From positions 2,294,001-2,358,000 of the forward strand of contig NZ_CP047420.1 of the NCBI RefSeq assembly GCF_009866655.1: a DNA stretch of 64,000 bases, given 5' to 3'. This document shows, piece by piece, positions 52,326-60,580 of this stretch. Positions within the stretch are counted from its first letter, which is position 1; the number at the start of each line of letters is the position of its first letter. A program made the position numbers and the translations under genes. The notes below the pieces were generated by a model. It was given only the letters and a program-made list of their open reading frames with translations. It had not been told where the DNA came from and searched no databases. This DNA comes from Rathayibacter sp. VKM Ac-2804 (GTDB taxonomy: Bacteria > Actinomycetota > Actinomycetes > Actinomycetales > Microbacteriaceae).

Positions 52326-54790
52326 CGGGGCACCACCCGGAAGAGGAAGCGCGTCCTGACCATCAGCCAGAGCAGGGCCAGGACGACGAGGTAGGCGATC
52401 GAGTCGACCACGGGGTTCCCTTCGCGCAGGACGGGGATGTTGGCGATGACGAGCACGAAGACGACGTGCATCACGAAGACGTAGAGCGTCGCCTGGCCCA
52501 GGGGGACGAAGAACCAGCCGAGCAGGCGGTGGATCGGCTTCCAGAGCACGGTCAGCGCCGCATAGGCGGTGACGACGACGAGGAGCACGTTGAGCACCCG
52601 ACCGGGATCCAGCGTCGTGCGCTCGAACGCGGCCGAGTAGACGTCCGAGAAGGTGTTGGCGGGGATCAGGCCGAGGCGCAGGTCGAAGGTGCTGGAGAGG
52701 TAGGGGTTGTTCCAGGAGAAGAGCGCGAGGCCCGCGGTCGCCATCACGCAGACCGCCAGCACGATGCGGCCGACGCGGGTCGCGAACCAGGCGACGATCT
52801 CGCGCCGGTGGAAGCCCGCGACCACGCCCGTGACGAACAGCGCCTGCCAGGTCAGCAGCGGGAACGAGTCCTCGAACTGCAACGGCAGGACCCGCAGCCG
52901 CAGGAAGGCCTGCACGGCGTAGACCGCCCACGACACCAGCAGCACCGGCAGCCAGCGGCCCCGCGAGAGCGCCCAGAGGACCAGCGGCGACAGCGCGAGC
53001 ATCACGACGTAGAAGCCGAGGACGTTGACCTGCCACGGACCGAGCCGGAGCGCCGCGAGGTCGACGATGATCGACGGGTCGACCGGATAGCGCAGCAGGC
53101 TCCCGATGTTCTCGTAGAGGTCGTAGACGCGACCGGTCGCCTCACTGCCGGCTGCACCGGTGCCCTGGTCGATGTAGGTGGTCGCCGGGGTGGACCGCAC
53201 GACGTCGATCAGGCTGACGAGCCCGACGACGAGGGTGACGACGAGCGCCGTGAGGTAGAGCGTCACCGCCCGGCGACCGGTCCGCAGGGTGACCTCGCCG
53301 ATCCCGCCGCCGAGCACCTTGGGCCGGTGCACCAGGCCCAGCACGGCCCCGGAGAAGAGCACGAACAGCTCCGCTCCCGAGACCATCCCGATGGCCTCCT
53401 GGGTCGCGTTCTGCCAGATCGAGACCAGGGCGATGTGGTTGATCACCACGAACACGATCGCGACGCCGCGCAGGAGGTCGATCCGCAGATCGCGGTTCGG
53501 CGGGCCGTCGTAGGCGAGCGCGGTGCTGCGGCGCCGCGAGAGACCCCAGGCCGTGGCGCCCGCCGCGACGAGGAGGGTGAGCGCCACGACGATCCAGGCG
53601 GCGGTCCCGCCGAGGGTGCCGCCGGTGGCCGGCCCGGCCGACGCCGCCGTGAACGGCGTGTAGACGGGGCCTGAGACGAGGTCGCTCGCCGCGGCGTCGG
53701 CGGCGAAGGCGGCGGCGATCTCACCGGATCCGGAGATGCTCCAGTCGATGACGACCTCGCCGACGACGGCGCGGGTCGCGGCCGAGTCCCGCCAGAGCAC
53801 GGCGTCGAGCAGCGGGTACTCCTCGTCCGAGGCGGCCGCCATGACCTGCCGCCACCACGCCTGCTTGAGGGCGAGCTCCCCGGGACCGCCGGCACCAGGA
53901 CTGTAGAACGCGGCGGTCTCGAGCAGCATCGGAGTCCCGGTCGCCTCGGCGTACTCGCCGTAGAAGTCGAGGGCGCCGGCGCCGCTCAGGTCGGCGGCGA
54001 GCTCGCCGTCGGCGGGCAGCGCGTTGCGCGGGGCGCCGCCTCCGCTCGGGTCGTGGTACGCGGCGAGGCCGACCCAGTCGACGACGTCGTCGCCGGGGTA
54101 GTAGGGGGCGTACGGATCGTCGCCCGCGCCGAGGAGCCCGTCGCCGTCGGTGTCGAGCGCGGCCGAGCCGGTCGGAGCCGCCGCGGAGAACGGGTACGAC
54201 TCGCCGGCCGTCGGCGACCAGACCACCACCGCATCGGGCAGGTCGGCGTGCAGCGTCTGCGCGAAGATCCGGAAGGCGTCGACGTACTCCTCGGGTCGCT
54301 GACCCCAGGGCACCCAGGTCGCGTTCATGTCGGGTGCGAAGCGCACGTAGAGCGGCAGGGCCTCGCCGGCGCGGGCGCGCGCGAGGGCGCCGACCGCCTG
54401 CTCCGCGTCGGCCCTGTCGAAGTCGGCGAGGTCGCCCTCGGGGCGCAGGGAGACCGCGGCCAGAGCGCCCTCGCCCTCGGCCTGCCGCAGGAACTGGGCG
54501 AGGTACGAGGTCTCGGTCTCGCTGATCGGCAGCGCGGCGGAGTGCTCGAGGACGGCGGAGGAGCGTCCCAGCCGGTCCGCCTGGGACGCGGCGCTGTCGA
54601 CGCTCCAGTCGAGGCTCGCGCCGAAGTACGCACCGGTCGCGGGGGAGAAGACGGAGTCGGCGGTGGCCGGCTCCTCCGCCTCCGCGGCGAGGACCGGCGC
54701 GGCGGCGGCTCCGGCGAGCAGTGCCGCCGCGGCGATCGCCGCGAGGACGGCGAGGCGGCGCGGGCGGCGGGTCACGGTCGGCATCGGCAC
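52322..54790 (-). CDS. GH26-like domain fused to OpgC-type membrane acyltransferase
   Basis: An 822-residue fusion. A signal peptide (about 1-38) leads out a GH26-like barrel (about 45-345): VRFAPDMNATWVPWGQRPEEYVDAFRIF matches the HEMNG...WypWG region, but the acid/base Glu is Asp154; Glu291 in MLLETAAF is the likely nucleophile. DTDGDGLLGAGDD (213-225) may bind calcium. A first membrane segment (about 395-416) follows, then an OpgC domain (about 430-822) starting RDLRIDLLRGVAIVFVVINH, with some ten membrane segments. OpgC enzymes add succinyl or acyl groups to periplasmic glucans. GTG at 54790 has GGGAGG six bases upstream. It begins an overlapping operon with the GT2 gene. Confidence 0.8.
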   Translation of the reverse strand: MPMPTVTRRPRRLAVLAAIAAAALLAGAAAAPVLAAEAEEPATADSVFSPATGAYFGASLDWSVDSAASQADRLGRSSAVLEHSAALPISETETSYLAQFLRQAEGEGALAAVSLRPEGDLADFDRADAEQAVGALARARAGEALPLYVRFAPDMNATWVPWGQRPEEYVDAFRIFAQTLHADLPDAVVVWSPTAGESYPFSAAAPTGSAALDTDGDGLLGAGDDPYAPYYPGDDVVDWVGLAAYHDPSGGGAPRNALPADGELAADLSGAGALDFYGEYAEATGTPMLLETAAFYSPGAGGPGELALKQAWWRQVMAAASDEEYPLLDAVLWRDSAATRAVVGEVVIDWSISGSGEIAAAFAADAAASDLVSGPVYTPFTAASAGPATGGTLGGTAAWIVVALTLLVAAGATAWGLSRRRSTALAYDGPPNRDLRIDLLRGVAIVFVVINHIALVSIWQNATQEAIGMVSGAELFVLFSGAVLGLVHRPKVLGGGIGEVTLRTGRRAVTLYLTALVVTLVVGLVSLIDVVRSTPATTYIDQGTGAAGSEATGRVYDLYENIGSLLRYPVDPSIIVDLAALRLGPWQVNVLGFYVVMLALSPLVLWALSRGRWLPVLLVSWAVYAVQAFLRLRVLPLQFEDSFPLLTWQALFVTGVVAGFHRREIVAWFATRVGRIVLAVCVMATAGLALFSWNNPYLSSTFDLRLGLIPANTFSDVYSAAFERTTLDPGRVLNVLLVVVTAYAALTVLWKPIHRLLGWFFVPLGQATLYVFVMHVVFVLVIANIPVLREGNPVVDSIAYLVVLALLWLMVRTRFLFRVVPR

Positions 54791-54825
54791 GGAGCGCCTC
54801 CCGCCGTCGACTGCTCGTCGGTCAT
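54772..54825 (-). CDS. Upstream small open frame (17 residues)
   Basis: ATG at 54825 is preceded by GGAGGGGG with ideal spacing. The frame encodes 17 residues with a Cys-Arg-Cys near its end (MTDEQSTAGGAPCRCRP) and stops inside the next gene's start region, overlapping it by 19 bases. It may couple translation or act as a leader; whether the peptide itself matters is unknown. Confidence 0.35.
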   Translation of the reverse strand: MTDEQSTAGGAPCRCRP

Positions 54826-54948
54826 CGTGCCCCCTCCGTGCCCGTGGGAGCCGGTTCGATCCGGCTCCGCCTGGACCCGACCGTAGCGGCACGGGACGCA
54901 CCCTGGGAACGAACTGACAGCCGCATCAACGGATGACCCACAGACGGG

Positions 54949-54987
54949 GGTGGTCGCCCTGCGGAGGGCGAGGACGGGGCGACCACC
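54949..54987. terminator. Terminator hairpin downstream of module 3
   Basis: GGTGGTCGCCC (54949-54959) pairs perfectly with GGGCGACCACC (54977-54987); the 17-base interior can pair further (GCCC / GGGC). It lies 23 bases behind the GH42 stop and before the next operon's promoter. Confidence 0.6.
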
Positions 54988-55009
54988 GAGCGGGAGGGTC
55001 CCGCCGCGC

Positions 55010-57151
55010 TCAGTCGGCGGAGGCCAGGACGCGCACGTCCCACGGCCCGAGCGCCAGCTCGGCGCCGGCGGCCAGCTCCTCGCCGGAGAGCACATCGGTG
55101 GCGGCGGCCGGCAGCGGGTACACCGACGGCTCCCACGACCAGTTGTGCACGAAGCGGACGCGCTCGCCGTGGCGGTTGGTCGCGCTCGTGACCGTCTGCG
55201 AGGCCGTGACGCGGCGCCAGCCGGTCGAGGCGTCTCCGACGGCCCAGGCCATCAGGCTCCGGGCGAACTCGAGGTCGGGCACGGTCCCGACGGTCGTGAC
55301 CCGCCCCGCGCCGTGCGGCCGCGTCGTCACCGCGGCGAAGCGGCCGTGGTGCGGGTGGTCGTAGCGCACGAGCACCTCGGCGTCGTCGGGCTGCAGGCCG
55401 TCCGCCCAGAGGGTCGCCGCAGCGCCGGCCGGCAGCGGGAAGCCCGACTCCGCGAGCACCGGCACGGGGACCGCCAGGTTCGCGAACTCGTCGTAGTGCA
55501 CGCCCGCGGCCTCGTCGAGGAACGCCGGCTTGCGCTGCAGCCGGGCTCGCGCCTCCTCGTCCTCGTAGCCGGTGCGCACACCGACGATCAGGTGCCCGCC
55601 CGCCGCCGCGTACGCCTCCAGCCACTGCAGCTGCGCGTCGTCGGCGATGGTGAACGCCGCCGCGATCAGCACGGGATGCGCGGCCGCGGAGGCGGCGGGC
55701 GTCGTCGCGGTCAGCTGCGAGGGGTGGACCGTGCTCGACTGCAGCCCGGCGTCGAAGGCGCCGCGCGCGAAGGCGTCGAACACGGTCTGGAAGGTGCGCG
55801 TCGAGGCGACGGGCACGCCGCGGGCGGCGCTCATGCCCTGGGTCGGATCGCTGAACGACGGGTACTCCTCGAGCGCCCACTTGCTCTCGTTCGAGAACAG
55901 GATCGCGACGTCGGAGTCGGGGGTCAGCTCGGTCACCCGGTCGCCGGCGGCCGCGAAGTCGGCGCCCAGGGCGGCGATCTGCTCGTAGACGCGGCCCGGC
56001 TCCTGCGAGTGCGGCAGGATCCCGCCCCAGTAGGTCTCGGCGCCGTGGTGGAGGGTGTGCCAGTGCCAGTACTCGATCATCGTCGCGCCGCGCGAGACCA
56101 GGGCCCAGGCGGCCTGGCGCCACTGCCCGTCGTAGCCGGGCTCGTTCGACCACGGCATGCCGATCGCCTGCGCGTCGGTCTCGGTCACCAGGAACGGCGC
56201 CTGCTTCGATCCGTACATCCGGTCGGCGGTGGCGTACAGCGCCCAGGTTCCCGAGGTCGTCCAGTGCTGGTCGAACGCTCGCGCGTCCGGCAGCTCGAGC
56301 CCGTCCTGCATCCGGTAGTAGGGGTTGCCGGCGGCGATGTCGAGGGAGCGCACGAGCTCCTCGTCCTGCACCGTCCGGCGCTCGTAGGAGAGGCAGGTGG
56401 TGACGAACTGGTCGTCGCGGCCGGCCCGCGCGGAGATCTCCCGGACCATGTCGGCCTGCCAGCCGATGAAGTCCGTGGTCAGCGAGGCCTGGAAGCGGCG
56501 CCAGGCCAGGTCGTACTGCGGCTGCTGATTGGCGTCCGGGGTCCAGAGGTCGGCCCAGGTCGACAGGCGGTGCGACCAGTAGGTCAGCCCCCACTCGTCG
56601 TTCAGCGTCTCGACGGTGCCGTAGCGCGCGCGCAGGTGGTCGACGAAGCGCTGGAAGACCTGCCGGTTGTGGAAGATCTCGTTGCCCGGCTCGTTGTCGA
56701 CCTGGAAGCCGATCACCGCAGGATGCTCGGCGTAGCGCTCGACGATCCTCCGGACGAGGCGCTCGGCGTGGAAGAGGAAGGCCGGGTGGGAGTAGTCGAT
56801 CTCCTGCCGGGCACCCCAGCCCATCGGCCGACCGCTCGAGCGCTCGACGTTGATCTCGGGGTACAGCCGCGCGAGCCACATCGGCGCCGCGTAGGTCGGC
56901 GTGCCGAGCACCACCGCGATCCCGTGCTCGTGCGCGGCGTCGAGCACCGGCTGCAGCCAGTCGAGCTCGAAGACGCCGTTCTCGGGCTCCCAGGTCGACC
57001 AGACCGACTCGCCGACGCGGATGACGGTGAAGCCCGCGGCCTTCATCAGCCGGAGGTCCTCGGCGAGGTCGCGACGGCCCAGCCGGGAGGTCGGCTGGTA
57101 CTCGTGGTAGTACGCCGCGCCGAACAGGATGCGGTCGGTGAGGTGCTGCAT
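55010..57151 (-). CDS. GH42 beta-galactosidase (module 3)
   Basis: A 713-residue GH42 enzyme, not a close copy of the one in module 1. FGAAYYHEYQP and GFTVIRVGESVWSTWEPENGVFELDWLQ open the barrel; acid/base is Glu154 in FQVDNEPGNE, nucleophile Glu324 in FLVTETDAQ. The middle trimerisation domain and a C-terminal beta domain follow. No signal peptide. Differences at the active site (NEPGNE instead of NNEY) put it in another GH42 subgroup, so its substrate may differ. It is the last gene of the binding protein-permease-permease operon, 55 bases downstream of the second permease. Confidence 0.92.
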   Translation of the reverse strand: MQHLTDRILFGAAYYHEYQPTSRLGRRDLAEDLRLMKAAGFTVIRVGESVWSTWEPENGVFELDWLQPVLDAAHEHGIAVVLGTPTYAAPMWLARLYPEINVERSSGRPMGWGARQEIDYSHPAFLFHAERLVRRIVERYAEHPAVIGFQVDNEPGNEIFHNRQVFQRFVDHLRARYGTVETLNDEWGLTYWSHRLSTWADLWTPDANQQPQYDLAWRRFQASLTTDFIGWQADMVREISARAGRDDQFVTTCLSYERRTVQDEELVRSLDIAAGNPYYRMQDGLELPDARAFDQHWTTSGTWALYATADRMYGSKQAPFLVTETDAQAIGMPWSNEPGYDGQWRQAAWALVSRGATMIEYWHWHTLHHGAETYWGGILPHSQEPGRVYEQIAALGADFAAAGDRVTELTPDSDVAILFSNESKWALEEYPSFSDPTQGMSAARGVPVASTRTFQTVFDAFARGAFDAGLQSSTVHPSQLTATTPAASAAAHPVLIAAAFTIADDAQLQWLEAYAAAGGHLIVGVRTGYEDEEARARLQRKPAFLDEAAGVHYDEFANLAVPVPVLAESGFPLPAGAAATLWADGLQPDDAEVLVRYDHPHHGRFAAVTTRPHGAGRVTTVGTVPDLEFARSLMAWAVGDASTGWRRVTASQTVTSATNRHGERVRFVHNWSWEPSVYPLPAAATDVLSGEELAAGAELALGPWDVRVLASAD

Positions 57152-57206
57152 GGGAGGGCCTTTCGGACGTTCGGGAGAGGAGTGGCGGAGGAGGGCGGTG
57201 GGGGTG

Positions 57207-58106
57207 TCAGCCCTTGACGGCGCCCGCGGTCAGCCCGTCGAGCAGCTGCTTGCGCAGCAGGAAGAACACAAGGATCGTCGGCACCGAGGCGAGGACCGCG
57301 CCCGCCAGGACGAGGTCGTAGGAGCGGTTCTCGGACGCGAACAGGATGTTCAGGCCCAGCGGGATCGTGTACTGCGACGAGTCCGAGAGCAGCACGAGCG
57401 GCCAGAGGAAGCTGTTGTAGCTCTGCAGGAAGCCCCAGACGCCCAGCGCTCCGAGGGAGGGGCGCAGCAGCGGCAGCACCACGCGCCAGAAGGTGCCGAA
57501 CTCGCTGTTGCCGTCGATCCGGGCCGCCTCGATGATCTCGTCCGGGATCGACTGGACGATGAACTGCTGCATCATGAAGATCCCGAACGCGGGGGCGACC
57601 CACGGCACGATGAGCGCGAACCACGGGTTCGAGAGCCCCGCCTTCACGATCAGGATGAAGAGCGGCACCAGGATCACGACGAACGGCACCGACAGCGACG
57701 AGAACATGATCGTGAAGAGCACCTTCTTGCCGCGGAAGGCGAACTTCGCGAAGCCGTAGCCCGCCATGGCGCAGACGAAGACCGAGACCGCGGTCGCGAG
57801 CAGCGAGGTGCCGACGCTCATGCCGAACCAGGCCCAGAAGGGCTGCGTGGTCAGCAGGTTCACGTAGTTGTCGGTGGTCGCGGGGTTCGGGACGAGCGAC
57901 GGGGGAGTGGAGAAGATGTCGCCGCGGTTCTTGAACGAGCCGCTCAGCGCCCACAGCAGCGGGAACACGAAGACGAGCAGCAGGGCCGAGAGGGTGGCGT
58001 AGAGCAGTCCTCGGCGGGCGCGCTCGCCGCCGCTCGCCCGGCGCTGCCTCCGCGGGATGCGGCGGTCCGGAGCGTCGGCGGTGACGATTCCCGTGGTGGC
58101 GGTCAT
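57207..58106 (-). CDS. CUT1 sugar ABC permease, MalG type (module 3)
   Basis: A 299-residue permease with six membrane segments. The basic N-terminus is followed by LYATLSALLLVFVFPLLWALSGSFKN; the EAA loop is IEAARIDGNSEFGTFWRVVLPLLRPSL, and the protein ends KQLLDGLTAGAVKG. ATG at 58106 overlaps the stop of the MalF-type gene as ATGA. It forms the channel with that product. Confidence 0.93.
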   Translation of the reverse strand: MTATTGIVTADAPDRRIPRRQRRASGGERARRGLLYATLSALLLVFVFPLLWALSGSFKNRGDIFSTPPSLVPNPATTDNYVNLLTTQPFWAWFGMSVGTSLLATAVSVFVCAMAGYGFAKFAFRGKKVLFTIMFSSLSVPFVVILVPLFILIVKAGLSNPWFALIVPWVAPAFGIFMMQQFIVQSIPDEIIEAARIDGNSEFGTFWRVVLPLLRPSLGALGVWGFLQSYNSFLWPLVLLSDSSQYTIPLGLNILFASENRSYDLVLAGAVLASVPTILVFFLLRKQLLDGLTAGAVKG

Positions 58107-59074
58107 GAGGTTCTCCCGATGGCGAGGGCGCGGTTGAGGATCTGGCTGACGGCGAAGACGAGCACGAAGAGCACGACTCCGGCCGCGGCGGCGTAGCCGA
58201 ACTGCTGGCGTTCGAACGCGGCGCGGTAGATGAACATCGAGACGGAGAGGGTCGCCTCGCCCGGTCCGCCCCGCGTGAGCAGGTAGGGCTCGTCGAAGAG
58301 CTGGGCGGCGCTGATGAAGGAGGTGACGACGACGAACGCGGTCACCGGGCGGATCGCGGGGAGCGTCACGGTGCGGAACTTCGCGAGCACGCCGGCGCCG
58401 TCGAGCTCGGCCGCCTCGTACAGCTCCTTCGGCACGGCCTGCAGTGCGGCGAGGAAGAAGATCGTCAGGTAGCCGACCGTGCGCCAGAGCAGGACGAAGC
58501 CGATCGCGACCTTGGCCAGCGTCGGGTCGCCGAGCCAGTCGATGTCGCCGAATCCGAAGACCGCGCGGATCAGCGAGTTCAGGAGTCCGTAGCTGCGGTC
58601 GAAGATCAGGCTGTAGATCAGCGCGATGACGATCGGCGAGAGCACCATCGGGATGAAGAAGGTCAGCCGGAACAGGTCCCGCGCCTTGAGCCCGCGGGCG
58701 TTCAGGCCCTGCGCGATCAGCAGCGAGCACGGCACGATGACGAACACCGCGATCAGCGTGTAGATCAGCGTGTTCACCAGGGCGACGCCGAAGCTCGTGT
58801 CGCCGAGCAGGTTGCCGTAGTTGGCCAGCCCGACGAACTCGGGGGAGCCGAGGCCGACCCACTCCGTGAGGCTGAGGGAGATCGCCGCCCCGACCGGGAC
58901 GATCATGAACAGCGCGTAGAGCAGGTAGAACGGCGCGATGAACAGGTACGGGGCCCGGCCGCCGGAGGTGTTCAGGCGCTTCCGCTTCGCGGCGCGCCGG
59001 GCCTCGAGCGGTGAGCCGCCGCGGCCGTCCTGAGCGGAGGCGGGCGCCCCGGCCGTGGTGAGAGTCGACATCAT
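58103..59074 (-). CDS. CUT1 sugar ABC permease, MalF type (module 3)
   Basis: A 323-residue permease. APYLFIAPFYLLYALFMIVPVGAAISLSLTEW is the MalF-type opening; YEAAELDGAGVLAKFRTVTLPAIRPV is the EAA loop. Two adjacent ATG codons start the frame (59074 and 59071); AAGGA is better spaced for the second. It lies six bases downstream of the binding-protein stop, so translation is tightly linked. Confidence 0.92.
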   Translation of the reverse strand: MMSTLTTAGAPASAQDGRGGSPLEARRAAKRKRLNTSGGRAPYLFIAPFYLLYALFMIVPVGAAISLSLTEWVGLGSPEFVGLANYGNLLGDTSFGVALVNTLIYTLIAVFVIVPCSLLIAQGLNARGLKARDLFRLTFFIPMVLSPIVIALIYSLIFDRSYGLLNSLIRAVFGFGDIDWLGDPTLAKVAIGFVLLWRTVGYLTIFFLAALQAVPKELYEAAELDGAGVLAKFRTVTLPAIRPVTAFVVVTSFISAAQLFDEPYLLTRGGPGEATLSVSMFIYRAAFERQQFGYAAAAGVVLFVLVFAVSQILNRALAIGRTS

Positions 59075-59080
59075 CGATCC

Positions 59081-60427
59081 TTAGCTGCGGGCCTGGCCGC
59101 GGAAGTCCTCGACCGTGGCGCGGAGCGCCTGCGCCGGGGAGAGGGTGCCCTTGTAGGCCTGGAGGAGGTAGCCCGACAGCACGGTCGTGAGGATCTGCTG
59201 GTCCTGGCTCTGGAAGAGCGACGGGACCTCGTCGATGATCTCGCCGTAGACGTCGAAGAGCGCCTGGCCGCCGAAGTAGTCGTCGGTGATCGTCGCGAGC
59301 TCGGGGTCGTCGTAGACCGAGCGGAGCGTCGGCAGGTAGCCGAGATCGCGGTAGCGCTTCACCTGCTGGGCCGGGTCGAGGTAGGCGGCGAGGACGAGCT
59401 CGACCGCGGCGTCGCTGTTGGCCTTACCGGTGACCGCGGCGAAGCCGGTGCCGCCGCCCACGGCCGTGCGGCTGCCGCCGTTCTCGAAGCGGGGGAGCGT
59501 CTTCACCCGCCAGAGGCCGGCCTGCTCGGGCACATTCGGCTTGATGCCGTAGCTCGAGTACCAGGTGGGCATGTCGACGCCGAGGATCGAGCCCTGCTTG
59601 AGGCCGCTCTGCATGCTCGGGCCGTAGTAGTCGGCGACCGTCGTGAAGAAGCCGGAGGCGAGCCCGTCGACCGCGAACTGCAGCGCCTCCTCGGCCTCCG
59701 GGGTCGCGAGGTCGAGGTTCCCGTCGCGGTCGAAGAGCTGCCCGCCGCGCTGCATCAGCAGCAGCTGGTAGCCCTGCACGACCTGGGGCAGGTCGCTCCC
59801 GACGGAGAGGGCGCCGAACGAGACGCCCTCGCGGGCGCTGATCTCGCCGCCGACGCGGGCGAACTCCTCCCACGTCTCGAGGTCGGTGGGCACGCCGAGG
59901 CGCGCGAACTCGTCCTCGCGGTAGTAGTAGACGGCCAGCGGCGTGTCGGAGTCGAGGGCGTAGAGGGCGCCGTCCTTGCTGAACGCGTCGACGCGCGCGG
60001 CGATCAGGTCGTCGCGGTAGGGCGCGGTCGCGCCCGTGAGGTCGACGAGCAGCTCGGGGGCGATCGAGCCGCGGAGCGTGCGGGCGAAGTTCGCGACCTC
60101 GATGCCGACGAGGTCGGGCGTGCCGGAGCCGGCCACCGCCTGCGCGATCAGCTTGGTGACGATGTCGGTCGCGCCGATCTTGGTGACGTCGAGCGAGTAG
60201 GAGAAGTCGCTGCGCGCGTCGGCGAGCGCGAGCGCCTCCGTGAAGAACGTGACGTAGCCGTCGTCGTGCGTCCAGAACGAGAGATCGACGGCTCCGGACT
60301 CGACGGCCGCCTGCGGACCGGTCGCGGCGCACGAGGCGAGCAGGGAGGCGAGGGCCGCCGAGCCGCCGGCGGCGGCGCCGAGACGGAGCAGCCCGCGGCG
60401 GGAGAGCGCGGGGGAGAGGGGAGGCAT
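59081..60427 (-). CDS. Extracellular sugar-binding lipoprotein with Tat-like signal (module 3)
   Basis: A 448-residue family 1 solute-binding protein. The signal has a twin-arginine motif (SRRGLLRLG) and a lipobox (LLASC at about residue 33), so it may be exported folded by Tat and then lipidated. The mature part has VDLSFWTHDDGYVTFFTEALALAD, TPDLVGIEVANFARTL and GGSRTAVGGGTGFAAVTGKANSDAAVELVLAAYLDP, typical of CUT1 receptors. ATG at 60427 has AAGGAG nine bases upstream. Lies 153 bases downstream of the LacI gene on the same strand and is probably under the same promoter. Confidence 0.92.
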   Translation of the reverse strand: MPPLSPALSRRGLLRLGAAAGGSAALASLLASCAATGPQAAVESGAVDLSFWTHDDGYVTFFTEALALADARSDFSYSLDVTKIGATDIVTKLIAQAVAGSGTPDLVGIEVANFARTLRGSIAPELLVDLTGATAPYRDDLIAARVDAFSKDGALYALDSDTPLAVYYYREDEFARLGVPTDLETWEEFARVGGEISAREGVSFGALSVGSDLPQVVQGYQLLLMQRGGQLFDRDGNLDLATPEAEEALQFAVDGLASGFFTTVADYYGPSMQSGLKQGSILGVDMPTWYSSYGIKPNVPEQAGLWRVKTLPRFENGGSRTAVGGGTGFAAVTGKANSDAAVELVLAAYLDPAQQVKRYRDLGYLPTLRSVYDDPELATITDDYFGGQALFDVYGEIIDEVPSLFQSQDQQILTTVLSGYLLQAYKGTLSPAQALRATVEDFRGQARS

Positions 60428-60580
60428 GGAGGTGCTCCTTCGGAGAGGGGGAGGGATGGGCCGGCGGGCGCGCCGGAGGCACCGCGCGGAGGCGGCTCGT
60501 GCTGACCGCACGGACGGCGGTGGGAAGGGACGGGTCGAGGGAGAAGGGGAGCCGAGGGACCGGGAGCCCGGACGGGGGAG

